From NCBI GenBank assembly GCA_964509505.1, contig CAZDYP010000004.1, positions 6,507 to 70,506 of the forward strand: a stretch of 64,000 nucleotides of DNA, written 5' to 3'. The DNA is from CAZDYP01 sp964509505. GTDB lineage: Bacteria > Chloroflexota > Anaerolineae > JACRMK01. Below are positions 43,942 through 52,953 of this stretch, piece by piece. Under the pieces are notes generated by a model. It made no database searches and had not been told where the DNA came from. It saw nothing but the letters and a program-made list of their open reading frames with translations. The position numbers and the translations under genes were made by a program. The stretch's first letter is position 1, and the number at the start of each line of letters is the position of its first letter.

Positions 43942-44154
43942 ATGAACATTGCTTCAGGGTACGTTGTGTGCGCGGGGTTGAGCGTCGTCATCGCTTTGGC
44001 TGCTTTACACATGATATGGCTTGGCATCGGGAGTATTGGACGGGCAAGTGAGGTGGATGAGTCGGGGAAAAAACTGTTGAGCATCATCGGCGTGGCTTTG
44101 TTGATCGGCTTGGCGTTGTTCTGGCTCTATGCGTGGTCGCAATGGCCCTATTGA
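43942..44154 (+). CDS. Small two-helix membrane protein
   Basis: 70 residues with an ACGAGGAG ribosome-binding site 5 bp before the ATG. Two membrane segments (about residues 6-30 and 46-64) with a charged loop (GRASEVDESGKK) between. No family recognised. The isolated position, good ribosome-binding site and clear topology support a real gene. Confidence 0.7.
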   Translation: MNIASGYVVCAGLSVVIALAALHMIWLGIGSIGRASEVDESGKKLLSIIGVALLIGLALFWLYAWSQWPY

Positions 44155-44197
44155 CGCCACAGACTGCGCAGGCGACCACAACGTAGTTTGCAGCGTC

Positions 44198-44221
44198 GAA
44201 ACCTGTGAGGTTCCGATTTTT
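44198..44221 (+). terminator. Possible small terminator
   Basis: Short stem AACCT-GTG-AGGTT followed by CCGATTTTT, between the convergent small membrane protein and trpA. The stem is part of the CCTGTGAGGT word also seen at 10481-10493. Confidence 0.35.
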
Positions 44222-44226
44222 CTATC

Positions 44227-45012
44227 TCAATCTCTTAAACTTCGCCAGTACGCTGTCGCATGATAGATTTCCTCGCCACGCGGCGCGCGCGCGATACAAT
44301 CCACCAACGCACTGCCTATTACCGCGCCATCCGCAAAACGTGACACTCGCTGCACATGCTCAGATTGCGAGATACCAAAACCAATCGCGATGGGCAAAGC
44401 GGTTTGCGCGCGAATGCGCTGCGCCAACCTCTGTGCCTCGTCTGATAATGCGCGCCGCGCGCCCGTGATGCCGACGACGGCTACACAGTAAATGAAGCCG
44501 CTGGCTTGCCGCACCAGCGCCGCAATGCGCGCATCGCTGCTCGTCGGCGCGATGAGCGGAATCAAATCCAAATCACACGCGCGACACGCCGCTAATAATT
44601 CATTCGCTTCCTCTAATGGCAAGTCGGGCACGATCAAACCATCCACGCCCGCAGCGGCGCACGCACGCACGTAAGCCTCTACGCCAAAACGCAAAATTGG
44701 GTTGTAATAGCCCATGACAATCAATGGGGTATATGAATGTCGCGCGCGAATGTGTTGGGCCACAGCAAGACAATCGCGCGGGGTGACGCCGCGCGCCAAC
44801 GCCTCATGGGTCGCGCGCTGAATCACGGGCCCATCGGCAAGGGGGTCGGAGAACGGCACCCCCAATTCTACGAGGTCTGCGCCTGCGTCAATTAACGCTG
44901 AGACCAGCGCGGGCGTCGTCGTCACGTCAGGCTGCCCGACAACGACATAGGGGATCAATGCGGTGCGCTGCGTCGCTTTGAGCCGCGCAAATGTTTCTGC
45001 AATACGAGACAT
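44227..45012 (-). CDS. trpA: Tryptophan synthase alpha chain
   Basis: 261 residues. It splits indole-3-glycerol phosphate into indole and glyceraldehyde 3-phosphate and channels indole to TrpB. The catalytic Glu is in LVELGVPFSDPLADGP near residue 48, the catalytic Asp in GVDGLIVPDLPLEE near residue 125, and phosphate binding in AIGFGISQSEHV near residue 210. Last gene of the trp operon. Confidence 0.96.
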   Translation of the reverse strand: MSRIAETFARLKATQRTALIPYVVVGQPDVTTTPALVSALIDAGADLVELGVPFSDPLADGPVIQRATHEALARGVTPRDCLAVAQHIRARHSYTPLIVMGYYNPILRFGVEAYVRACAAAGVDGLIVPDLPLEEANELLAACRACDLDLIPLIAPTSSDARIAALVRQASGFIYCVAVVGITGARRALSDEAQRLAQRIRAQTALPIAIGFGISQSEHVQRVSRFADGAVIGSALVDCIARAPRGEEIYHATAYWRSLRD

Positions 45013-45044
45013 AAGAAAATCTTAATTCCCTTGGAGTGTGAGTT

Positions 45045-45461
45045 TCACAATTGTAATTTTGCGCGTAAGGTCGTCAGTGCCAGCATAGGGTCGTCAATGT
45101 GAATGACCAGCTGCTCTATTGGGCAAAGGTCATCACCGCGCGCGTTCTTGATACGCGATACTTGTCGGTCATAATGACAAGCGATGTCATGCAAGCCACA
45201 TACCCGCAATGCGGGTTCGCTGATAAGCGGGGTATAAATCGAAACGATGCCTGCATCCGCCGCCATGAGCGCGACGGCTTTGCCAATTACTTTATCTGCC
45301 AAGCTCGCGCCATTTGCCACTGCGCCTAACGCTTGCAGCGTGGCGGCCAACTCGCGCACTCCAGACTGTGCGCCGCGCGCCAATTCACAACCTCCACGCA
45401 CCAAGGCAAACGTCGGTAAGTCGCTCAGAAAAATTGCTTGCGCCAGCTGCAAGTCGTTCAT
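45045..45461 (-). CDS. DUF1893 domain protein between trpB and trpA
   Basis: 138 residues with an AGGTG site before the ATG. It matches the DUF1893 family: LAQAIFLSDLPTFALVRGG at the start, NGASLADKVIGKAVALMAADAG near residue 55, and DLCPIEQLVIHIDD near residue 110. The fold is small and soluble; no reaction is known. It starts 13 bp after the trpB stop and lies 32 bp before trpA, so it is cotranscribed with tryptophan genes. Confidence 0.8.
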   Translation of the reverse strand: MNDLQLAQAIFLSDLPTFALVRGGCELARGAQSGVRELAATLQALGAVANGASLADKVIGKAVALMAADAGIVSIYTPLISEPALRVCGLHDIACHYDRQVSRIKNARGDDLCPIEQLVIHIDDPMLALTTLRAKLQL

Positions 45462-45474
45462 CGCGCACCTCCAT

Positions 45475-46650
45475 TCANNNNNNNNNNGCTTTCCGCACTG
45501 TATCCAAGTCCTTGTCGCCACGCCCAGACAAATTGACGATGATGATCTGATTACGACGCAACACAGGCGCGAGCTTGAGCGCTTCGGCGACGGCGTGCGC
45601 CGATTCGAGCGCGGGGATGATGCCTTCGGTTTTGCACAATGTCTGAAACGCGCGCAAGGCTTCGTCGTCGGTGGCGTAAGTGTAATGCGCGCGCTCGGAC
45701 TCAAATAGATAGGCGTGTTCGGGACCGACCGAGGGGTAATCCAAGCCAGCGCTGATGGAATGTGTAGCGCGAATCTGTCCGTGCGTATCTTGCAACACAA
45801 ACGACTTCGCACCGTGCAACACCCCTAATGCTGGCTCCGCGAAGCGGGCGGCGTGTTTGCCCGAGGCAATGCCTTCGCCGCCTGCTTCGACGCCGCGCAA
45901 TTCCACATGCTCATCGGTGATGAACCCACTGAAAATCCCCAGCGCATTCGAGCCGCCGCCCACACACGCGATGACGACATCGGGCAAATGTCCCGTTTGT
46001 TCAATGATCTGCGCGCGTGCTTCGCGCCCAATCACCGCTTGAAAATCACGCACCAGCGTTGGGTACGGATGGGGTCCCAACACGGAGCCAAGCAAGTAAT
46101 GTGTGGTGCGGACATTCGTGACCCAATCGCGGATGGCTTCGTTGATGGCGTCTTTCAATGTGCGACTACCCGCGTCCACTGCTTCGACGCGCGCGCCAAG
46201 CAACTTCATGCGCGCCACATTGGGCGCTTGGCGCGCCATGTCATCCGTGCCCATATAGACGATGCACTCCATACCAAGCAAGGCGCACACCGTCGCTGAA
46301 GCCACGCCATGTTGACCCGCGCCCGTCTCCGCGACGATGCGCCGTTTGCCCATGCGCTCCGCGAGCAACGCTTGTCCCAACGCGTTGTTGATCTTGTGCG
46401 CGCCCGTATGCGCGAGGTCTTCACGCTTCAAGTAAATCTGCGCGCCGCCCAATGCCTCGCTCAAGCGACGCGCATGATACAACGGCGTGGCGCGCCCCAC
46501 GTATTGCGCCAGCAGTCGCCCGAAACGCGCTTGAAAATTCTCATCGCGTTTCGCCTCCTCGTAAGCGCTCTCCAACTCATGCAGCGCGGGCATCAACGTC
46601 TCTGGCACAAATTGACCGCCAAATCGTCCGAAATAACCATGTTTATTCAT
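45475..46650 (-). CDS. trpB: Tryptophan synthase beta chain
   Basis: 391 residues from the ATG at 46650; the last four codons are N. It condenses indole with serine using pyridoxal phosphate. The Lys that binds PLP is in EDLAHTGAHKINNALGQALL near residue 83, the Glu in AETGAGQHGVAS near residue 106, and the phosphate loop in CVGGGSNALGIF near residue 225. The start GYFGRFGGQFVPETLM is typical. Confidence 0.96.
   Translation of the reverse strand: MNKHGYFGRFGGQFVPETLMPALHELESAYEEAKRDENFQARFGRLLAQYVGRATPLYHARRLSEALGGAQIYLKREDLAHTGAHKINNALGQALLAERMGKRRIVAETGAGQHGVASATVCALLGMECIVYMGTDDMARQAPNVARMKLLGARVEAVDAGSRTLKDAINEAIRDWVTNVRTTHYLLGSVLGPHPYPTLVRDFQAVIGREARAQIIEQTGHLPDVVIACVGGGSNALGIFSGFITDEHVELRGVEAGGEGIASGKHAARFAEPALGVLHGAKSFVLQDTHGQIRATHSISAGLDYPSVGPEHAYLFESERAHYTYATDDEALRAFQTLCKTEGIIPALESAHAVAEALKLAPVLRRNQIIIVNLSGRGDKDLDTVRKXXXX
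45478..45487. other. Assembly gap (10 N) at the trpB 3' end
   Basis: Ten N just before the trpB stop codon. The frame stays intact if the run is really 10 nt. Confidence 0.98.
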
Positions 46651-46728
46651 GTTAGATTTTTGATCGCAGATTGCGAATTGCAAATTAATTTGTGCGCGTG
46701 TTCCATGGCGCTCCACACACGACACACT

Positions 46729-47382
46729 TCATGCGTCACGCTTTGCGGCTTCAATGAACTGTCTGACCTTCGAGGCATCTTTGAGCCCGGGCGCGCGCTC
46801 CACACCACTCGCCGTGTCCACGCCCCACGGGCGCACAACGCGGATGGCGTTGGCGACATTCGTGGGGGTGAGCCCGCCTGCAAGCAAAATCGAGTGACAG
46901 CGCGCAATGGCATGGGCTAGTTCCCAATTACCCGTTGTGCCTGTGCCGCCATACAGTTGGGGGTGGGCGGCGTCAATGAGGAAGTGCGGCGCACCGTGCG
47001 CGGCGTTAAGCCCACGTTCCCACGCGGCGATGAAAGTTTCAGCTTCGTTTACCGCACGTGGTCGTAAAGCTTTGAACGCCGACACACCCGCCATGAGGCA
47101 TTCCTCAACGCTCTCGTCACCGTGCAATTGCAACAAGTCCAATTGGCATTGCTGCTGAATCGCGCGCAAATTAGCTAATGGCAGATTGACGAAGACGCCG
47201 ACGCACACAAACAACTTCGCCCCAAACTCCGCGCGCAATGCCGCAATGATGTGCGCCGCATTATCCGGCGCGATGTAACGTGGACTCGGCGGATAGAAGT
47301 TAAACCCTAACAAGTCCGCGCCCGCTTGCGCCGCCACGCGCGCATCGGCTAGATTAGTGAGACCGCAGATTTTGACGCGCAT
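46729..47382 (-). CDS. trpF: Phosphoribosylanthranilate isomerase
   Basis: 217 residues, (beta/alpha)8 barrel. It carries out the Amadori rearrangement of phosphoribosylanthranilate. The catalytic Cys is in VKICGLTN at residues 3-10, and Asp in FLIDAAHPQLYGGTG near residue 136. The end AGGLTPTNVANAI binds phosphate. Confidence 0.95.
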   Translation of the reverse strand: MRVKICGLTNLADARVAAQAGADLLGFNFYPPSPRYIAPDNAAHIIAALRAEFGAKLFVCVGVFVNLPLANLRAIQQQCQLDLLQLHGDESVEECLMAGVSAFKALRPRAVNEAETFIAAWERGLNAAHGAPHFLIDAAHPQLYGGTGTTGNWELAHAIARCHSILLAGGLTPTNVANAIRVVRPWGVDTASGVERAPGLKDASKVRQFIEAAKRDA

Positions 47383-47390
47383 TTTTCAAG

Positions 47391-47450
47391 GTTCAGTGTG
47401 TGAGTGTTCAGCGCTCAGTGTTCAGTTGCGAGCAAACTGAATACTGAACG
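47391..47450. repeat. Heptamer-type repeat between trpF and trpC
   Basis: GTTCAGT words with a mostly 7-nt period, and a short second arm (ACTGAATACTGAAC) in the opposite sense. Confidence 0.65.
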
Positions 47451-47460
47451 GCGTTTCTTT

Positions 47461-48237
47461 TCAATGCAACAGCTCGCGCATTTTCGCGCGTGTATCGGCG
47501 GCGAGGACGAGCGACTCGCCGACCAGAATGGCTTGCGCGCCCGCGCCGCGCACGCGCTCGACCTCGGCGCGCGTGTGAATGCCGCTTTCGGCGACGACGA
47601 CGCAATCGGTTGGTATCAGTGGCCGCAGCTGTTCGGTCACTGCAAGGTCTGTGCGAAACGTCTTGAGGTCACGGTTGTTGATGCCGATGAGTGATGGCTT
47701 GAACGGCAAGACACGGCGCAACTCCGCTTCCGTGTGAACTTCGATGAGCGCAGCCATACCCAACTGATGCGTGAGCCGCAAAAATGATGCGAGCCGCGTG
47801 TCATCCAAAATCGCTACGATAAGCAGAATGGCATCGGCGCCCGCCACGCGCGCTTCACAAATTTGCGCCTCGTCAATGATGAAATCTTTGCGGAGGATGG
47901 GCAACGCGACAGCGGCGCGCGCGGCGCGCAAATCGTCGAGCGAACCAGCGAAAAATTTTTCGTCGGTCAACACCGAAACGCACGCTGCGCCGCTCTCGGC
48001 GTAGGTGCGCGCGAGTTGCGCTGCATCGAGATCGGCGCGAAAAACGCCTTTCGATGGCGATTGGCGTTTCACCTCCGCAATGAGTCGTATTGCGCCAGCG
48101 GTCGCGCGCAAGGCGCCGACGAAATCGCGCGGCGGCATCGTGGCTTCGGCTTGCGCGCGCAATGTTGTGAGTGAGATACGCGCTCGTAATTGCGCCGCCT
48201 CAACTTCCTTTTGCGCGACAATTTCATCCAGAATCAT
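47461..48237 (-). CDS. trpC: Indole-3-glycerol phosphate synthase
   Basis: 258 residues. It closes the indole ring by decarboxylation. The catalytic Lys and Glu lie in LIAEVKRQSPSKGVF near residue 52, ILRKDFIID near residue 112 and GINNRDLKTF near residue 180; the phosphate loop is VVAESGIHTRAEV near residue 210. Stands 12 bp after trpD. Confidence 0.96.
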   Translation of the reverse strand: MILDEIVAQKEVEAAQLRARISLTTLRAQAEATMPPRDFVGALRATAGAIRLIAEVKRQSPSKGVFRADLDAAQLARTYAESGAACVSVLTDEKFFAGSLDDLRAARAAVALPILRKDFIIDEAQICEARVAGADAILLIVAILDDTRLASFLRLTHQLGMAALIEVHTEAELRRVLPFKPSLIGINNRDLKTFRTDLAVTEQLRPLIPTDCVVVAESGIHTRAEVERVRGAGAQAILVGESLVLAADTRAKMRELLH

Positions 48238-48249
48238 GGTGTTATCCGC

Positions 48250-49272
48250 TCACCTGGTCACTTTGTCATTCGTATATGCAATGAGCTCGTCCAACTTCCG
48301 CAACGCTTTGCCCTTGTCAATCATCTCAGCAGCGAGCGCAATGCCATCGCGCAGTTCGTTGACGGCGCCCGCAGCGACGAAGGTCGCGCCCGCATTGAGC
48401 AACACCGTGTCACGGCGCGCGCCCTTTTCGCCGCTCAAGATGGCGCGCGTGATAGTCGCGTTATCTTGCGGCGCGCCGCCGCGCAGCGCGTCGAGTGTCG
48501 CGCGCGTGAGCCCAAGTTCCGTCGCATCCAATTCGTAATGGCGCAAGCCAGCGCCATTGAACGCGCTGACTTTATTTGCGCCCAGCGTGTTCAACTCATC
48601 CAAACCGCCCGCGCCATGCACAACCGTCGCGGCTTTGCCGCCAAGCGTTTGCAACACCTGAGCCATCACATTGGTCAACTGCGGATCATACACGCCAACG
48701 AGCAACACATTCGCGCCCGCGGGATTCGACAAGGGACCAAGGATGTTGAACACGGTGCGGATGCCGAGCTCGCGGCGGGGCCCAATCGCATGTTTCATCG
48801 CGGGGTGCAAGTTCGGCGCGAACAAAAACGTGATGCCTACCTCGTCAATGCACGCTGCTGCTTGTTCGGGCGTGAGGTGGATGTTCACACCCAAAGCCAT
48901 TAACACATCGGCGCTGCCGGCTTTGGACGATACGGCGCGGTTGCCATGTTTGGCGACGTGCAACCCCGCGCCTGCGACGACGAACGCCGTCGTCGTGGAG
49001 ATGTTGAAGGTATGCGCGCCGTCGCCGCCCGTGCCAACGATATCCACTAACAATCGGGCTTTAGGACGCACGGGCAGCGCATGGCTGCGCATGGCGCGCA
49101 CACATCCCGCAATCTCTTCAGTGGTCTCCCCCTTGATGCGGAGCGCGGTGAGAAACGAGCCGATTTGCGCGGGCGTCGCATCGCCTGCCATGATTTCATT
49201 CATTACGCCTTCCGCTTCTTCCATTGTCAAAGGCTTGCCCGTGACTAAGTGGGCAATCGCTTCGCGGATCAT
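48250..49272 (-). CDS. trpD: Anthranilate phosphoribosyltransferase
   Basis: 340 residues, first gene of the trp operon here. It transfers phosphoribose to anthranilate. PRPP-binding VDIVGTGGDGAHTFNIST is near residue 78, with GNRAVSSKAGSADVL near 110. Start site AAGGAGGGAATT then ATG. The T-box leader directly upstream controls it. trpE and trpG are not in the window. Confidence 0.96.
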   Translation of the reverse strand: MIREAIAHLVTGKPLTMEEAEGVMNEIMAGDATPAQIGSFLTALRIKGETTEEIAGCVRAMRSHALPVRPKARLLVDIVGTGGDGAHTFNISTTTAFVVAGAGLHVAKHGNRAVSSKAGSADVLMALGVNIHLTPEQAAACIDEVGITFLFAPNLHPAMKHAIGPRRELGIRTVFNILGPLSNPAGANVLLVGVYDPQLTNVMAQVLQTLGGKAATVVHGAGGLDELNTLGANKVSAFNGAGLRHYELDATELGLTRATLDALRGGAPQDNATITRAILSGEKGARRDTVLLNAGATFVAAGAVNELRDGIALAAEMIDKGKALRKLDELIAYTNDKVTR

Positions 49273-49351
49273 AATTCCCTCCTTGTCAATAGACGGGAGA
49301 TAGGAGACCGCAGTTTATTCACCGTCTGTCTTCCCTCTACCGTCTGATAAA

Positions 49352-49658
49352 AACAAAAAACCCCTCATCCCATTGGGACGAGAGGTTCTCGTGGTGCCAC
49401 CCTGATTCAGTGGTCGGTGAACAGTAACACGATACAGTGTTCAGCGACAACCCTTTGCTCCAAGCTAACGGTGGAACTCCGTGTTGGATACTCGTATGAT
49501 CCATTGACCGTATGACCAATTGACCAACTTTCTCGTTCAGGCTCGCAAGTCCATTCGCTTTAGGTCGTGTCGTCGCATTCGCACCACTTCATGCGACTCT
49601 CTGGGACACACACGCTAAAGTTACTTGTCTTGGTCAACGCCTGTGCGTTATGCGATTG
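49352..49658 (-). promoter_or_regulatory. Tryptophan T-box riboswitch
   Basis: About 300 nt of leader without a gene. The T-box proper GGGTGGCACCACG is at 49391-49403 (minus strand) and is followed by an intrinsic terminator (stem 49359-49371 with 49375-49387, two mismatches, then a T-run), the usual competing structures. The stem I region holds AGAGAG and GTGGTGCGAA elements, and GAA-TGG-A at 49550-49556 is the probable specifier (TGG, Trp). Uncharged tRNA-Trp should stabilise the antiterminator and turn on trpDCFB-DUF1893-trpA. Confidence 0.9.
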
Positions 49659-49663
49659 TGGAG

Positions 49664-49691
49664 ATTATAGGGAGTTCGCGCTGATTGTCAA
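49664..49691 (-). promoter_or_regulatory. trp operon promoter
   Basis: Minus strand TTGACA (49686-49691), 16-bp spacer, TATAAT (49664-49669): both hexamers perfect. The -35 overlaps the stop codon of dgkA. Confidence 0.85.
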
Positions 49692-50071
49692 AACAGCCAA
49701 TACAAAATGATGAGCCACAAACGCGGTCCCAAAATAAACAAACCGACTAAGGTCGCAAAAATTGCCAGCAATAACACCGCGCCTGCCGCTGCATCCTTTG
49801 CCACTTTCGCAAGCGGATGATGGTCGGGACTCATCAGATCAACGAGGCTCTCGACAACTGTATTCAACATTTCCGCCGCAAATATGACGCCCATCGTCAA
49901 GGCGATGAGCGCCCACTCAATCGTTGTAATGCCAAGCCATAAGCCGAGCAACATGATGACGATGGCGACAGTGAGGTGAACGCGCATGTTGCGCTGCGTC
50001 ACGACGACGTGCGCGATGCCCTCGAAAGCATAGCTGAAGCTTTTGAGGAAGGCTTGTATGGAGCGCTTCAT
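49688..50071 (-). CDS. dgkA: Diacylglycerol/undecaprenol kinase family protein
   Basis: 127 residues with three membrane segments. The signature AAEMLNTVVESLVDL near residue 67 and AKVAKDAAAGAVLL near residue 88 are intact. Members phosphorylate diacylglycerol or, in Gram-positive bacteria, undecaprenol; the latter would feed wall precursor synthesis. The start has basic and amphipathic sequence (RSIQAFLKSFSYAFEG). Confidence 0.93.
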   Translation of the reverse strand: MKRSIQAFLKSFSYAFEGIAHVVVTQRNMRVHLTVAIVIMLLGLWLGITTIEWALIALTMGVIFAAEMLNTVVESLVDLMSPDHHPLAKVAKDAAAGAVLLLAIFATLVGLFILGPRLWLIILYWLF

Positions 50072-50157
50072 GGTTCAATGAAAAGTAAAAATGCTGAGTA
50101 AAAAGTAGTGAGTGGTACCCGCGATTATTTTTACCTACTCACGTTACGCTCTTACCG

Positions 50158-50730
50158 TCATTTCGAGCGGTTTTTGCGAGCAATCTCATTTTTAGCCAAA
50201 GCCTGCGTTTCCAAGCGCTGCATCGTCTCCTGTTCTGCCTGCGTGTAATGATCGTAACCGAGCAGATGCAAGACGCCATGGGTGAGCAGCACATCAATTT
50301 CGCGCGCCAGCGAATGGCCAGCAGCTTTGGCTTGTCGCATCGCTTGAGGCAGCGCAATGATGATGTCGCCGAGAAATTCGTCGCTGGTCGGCGGCACACG
50401 AAAGGCGCGCGTCTGCTCGCGCGTGGGAAACGACAGCACATCGGTCGTGTCATCATGTCGCGCATATTGATGATTGAGGCGACGCATTGCGCGATCGTTC
50501 ACGAAGGCGAGCGCGATGGCGAAGCGCCCACGTTGTCGCGCGACTTGTAAAGCGCGCCGCGCGACACGATGCAAGCGCGACCTAGCGATGCAGGACTCCC
50601 ACGATTGGGCGACGTGCGCGCTCAACGAGAGACGTAACTGCCTCGCCCGTCGCGCTTTTCGATGGGGGCTGGTTAGGGTGGGGGTATTATTTTTCTCTTT
50701 CGGGAATCGTTGGAGTTTCAAGCCAAACAC
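50158..50730 (-). CDS. ybeY: rRNA maturation endoribonuclease YbeY
   Basis: The core from about residue 75 of the open frame matches YbeY: DDTTDVLSFP, GDIIIALPQA and the zinc-binding HGVLHLLGYDH. It acts in 16S 3'-end maturation and ribosome quality control. The start is uncertain: there is no ATG. I use a GTG at 50730, which overlaps the end of the 7TM-HD gene by 44 bp; TTG codons at 50811 or near 50624 are other options, and none has a clear ribosome-binding site. Confidence 0.88.
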   Translation of the reverse strand: MFGLKLQRFPKEKNNTPTLTSPHRKARRARQLRLSLSAHVAQSWESCIARSRLHRVARRALQVARQRGRFAIALAFVNDRAMRRLNHQYARHDDTTDVLSFPTREQTRAFRVPPTSDEFLGDIIIALPQAMRQAKAAGHSLAREIDVLLTHGVLHLLGYDHYTQAEQETMQRLETQALAKNEIARKNRSK

Positions 50731-52840
50731 CTTGCGTTGGAGCGGGCAATGACTCGCGCGGATCACTGGGGTAAATGATGCGTGGATGGAACTGCCCTTG
50801 CAAAATCTCAAGAAACGCTTGGCGGATGCGATCCAAATCGCGCAAGTGCAAGTCGCATTCGTCGAGCTCGCCGCTCAATAGACGATCACGGAAAATCGTT
50901 TTGAGGATGCTGTCCAATTCTTCCACGGTGCTGGGATGACGCGCGCGCGTGGTCGCTTCAGCGCCATCCGCGAGCATGATGATGGCCGCTTCGCGTGTTT
51001 GTGGACGCGGACCCGGATAACGGAACAATCGCTCGTCCACTTCGCCATTCGGCGCGCGTTGTTTCGCCACGCGATAAAAATATGTGACGAGCATCGTGCC
51101 GTGATGTTGCGGAATGGCATCCACAATTTGGCGCGGCAGACGATATTGGCGCGCGAGCATGACGCCGTCAATGACATGCTGGATGATGATACGCGCGCTT
51201 TGATAAGGGTCGTTGAGTTCGTCGTGAGGATTGACGCGGTTCGCTTGGTTCTCGATGAAGAAAAACGGCTGCGTTAGTTTGCCGATGTCGTGATAATAGG
51301 AGGCCACACGGGCCAACAGTGGGTCGGCGCCGATGGCTTCGGCGGCGTGTTCCGCCATGTTGCTAATCATCAAGGTATGCGAATAGGTACCGGGCGCATT
51401 CAGCAGCAGCTGTCGCAACAAGGGATGCGTGGGGCGCGCGAGCTCTTGCAATTGGGTGGGCGTCACAATACCTAAATAATGTCCGGCCAGTGTGTAGCCC
51501 GCAAGGGTGAGGCTGACCGTGAGAATCGCGTTCAGTCCCGCCGCGCCCAAGCGCAGCCCTACCAGCTCAAGCGTAATCGGTTGCGGCGCGATGAAAATGA
51601 AAATCAAAATAATACTGACGTTAGATAGCGTCGTCAGCACCCCCGCGCGCGCAAAAGCGTTCATGCGGTCGGCGCGCTGCAAGCCCAGCGCCGCAAGCGC
51701 CGCGCCGACGAAGGCATACGTCACCAATTCTAACGCCATGGCGCTGCTTGCCAACTGCCCCACCGCTAAGCTCAAGCAGGCTGCCACGACGATGGCTGTC
51801 GGCATGCCGCAGATCAGCGCGAGCATCATACTGACGACAGGCATCGGCAGCAAATAGGGCAAGATGTTGTGTTCGGGGATGATGAACTTCGCCGAGAGCA
51901 AAACCAACGCCGCTAAACTTACCAACAAAATGAAGCGCCGCCAATCCAGCCACAGACGCGCTGGTTGACGCACGAAGTAAAATGCCATAACGCTCGCCAA
52001 TACCATTGCAAACAAGAGCGACCCACTGAGCTCGCGCCAACTGCGCGCCGCTTGCAACAGGTCCAACGCTTTGAGTTTTTCGATGGTAACGGGCGTGATG
52101 ACATCGCCTTCACTCACAATCGTTTGGTCTTTGAGGATGGTGATGGTCTCTGGCGGCACAGCGCGGCGTTTCGCTTCACGCAATTTTTCTGTCTGGTCCG
52201 GATTGGGCAGCCGATTGGGCGCAACGAAACCTTTCATCAATTCCCCGATGAGCTCGCTCTCATCGCGCGTCAGGTCGCGCGAGACGTACCGCGAGAGGCG
52301 TTGTCGCGCTTCGCTAAGTTCTTCGGGGCGCATCTCGCTGCGCATAGTCTCTTGCAACGCATCCAACGCGCCGCGCTCGAACAACGCCCAACGCGCGTCG
52401 TCGAGATTGAGCGTGGCCGTGAACACGAATCCACGCGTGGCAAGTTCTGGGATTTGCGCCAGCCATGTATGTTTCTGCGCGAGTGAAGTGTAGGGGTCAT
52501 GGCGCAACGCATCCGCATATTTGAGTACGCTTTGCGCGCGCGCTAATTGTTGTCGGCCAATCTGTGGGTCGAGAGGGTCATATACTTCGGGGACAGCCGC
52601 CGCGGCTTTAGCGCGCGCAGCTTCCGTCTGTGAGAGACTTTCAAAGGTGATAGAGCGCGGAGCNNNNNNNNNNGTAATGCGGATGCGGCTCACTTCGCCT
52701 GCGGTGAAGGCATATTGCTTCGGCGGAAATTCCCACCAAAAGAACGCGGTGAAGATAAGGGTGAGCGCGCAGGCGAGTATGAGCGCACGCTGAGTGGTCG
52801 GAGACACATTCAGATTTGATAAAACCTCTCGCACGCTCAT
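50687..52840 (-). CDS. 7TM-HD domain phosphohydrolase (PgpH-like)
   Basis: 717 residues, with four codons lost in a 10-N gap after residue 55. One N-terminal membrane segment, an extracellular 7TMR-HDED domain (about 60-275), seven membrane segments (about 280-470), then a cytoplasmic HD domain with HTLMISNMAEHAAEAIG and YYHDIGKL near residues 500-530 and a second HH pair (PQHHGTML). PgpH of this architecture degrades cyclic di-AMP; that substrate is an inference here. It lies upstream of ybeY and dgkA, the usual neighbourhood. Confidence 0.92.
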   Translation of the reverse strand: MSVREVLSNLNVSPTTQRALILACALTLIFTAFFWWEFPPKQYAFTAGEVSRIRIXXXXAPRSITFESLSQTEAARAKAAAAVPEVYDPLDPQIGRQQLARAQSVLKYADALRHDPYTSLAQKHTWLAQIPELATRGFVFTATLNLDDARWALFERGALDALQETMRSEMRPEELSEARQRLSRYVSRDLTRDESELIGELMKGFVAPNRLPNPDQTEKLREAKRRAVPPETITILKDQTIVSEGDVITPVTIEKLKALDLLQAARSWRELSGSLLFAMVLASVMAFYFVRQPARLWLDWRRFILLVSLAALVLLSAKFIIPEHNILPYLLPMPVVSMMLALICGMPTAIVVAACLSLAVGQLASSAMALELVTYAFVGAALAALGLQRADRMNAFARAGVLTTLSNVSIILIFIFIAPQPITLELVGLRLGAAGLNAILTVSLTLAGYTLAGHYLGIVTPTQLQELARPTHPLLRQLLLNAPGTYSHTLMISNMAEHAAEAIGADPLLARVASYYHDIGKLTQPFFFIENQANRVNPHDELNDPYQSARIIIQHVIDGVMLARQYRLPRQIVDAIPQHHGTMLVTYFYRVAKQRAPNGEVDERLFRYPGPRPQTREAAIIMLADGAEATTRARHPSTVEELDSILKTIFRDRLLSGELDECDLHLRDLDRIRQAFLEILQGQFHPRIIYPSDPRESLPAPTQGVWLETPTIPEREK
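52664..52673. other. Assembly gap (10 N) in the 7TM-HD gene
   Basis: Ten N within the coding region; the frame is kept on both sides if the length is right modulo 3. Confidence 0.98.
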
Positions 52841-52851
52841 AAGTTTCTCTG

Positions 52852-52900
52852 CAGTGAACAGTCAACAGTGAACAATGAACAGGTATCAGTACTCAGTTGT
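52852..52900. repeat. Heptamer array upstream of the 7TM-HD gene
   Basis: Seven in-phase units: CAGTGAA, CAGTCAA, CAGTGAA, CAATGAA, CAGGTAT, CAGTACT, CAGTTGT. A reverse-sense arm (ACTGATA, ACTGTTC, ACTGTGG) lies at about 52943-52965. Confidence 0.8.
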
Positions 52901-52953
52901 ATGTTCATAGCCTCGCGGTGACTTTACACTGAGCACGGTTGACTGATAACTGT

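Noticed and set aside
49337..49519. Leader peptide of a trp attenuator
   Set aside because: The 60-codon frame lacks tandem Trp codons and a ribosome-binding site, and the T-box explains the leader.
45478..52673. Frameshifts in trpB and the 7TM-HD gene
   Set aside because: Both coincide with 10-N runs; the frames agree on both sides, so they are sequencing gaps and not mutations.
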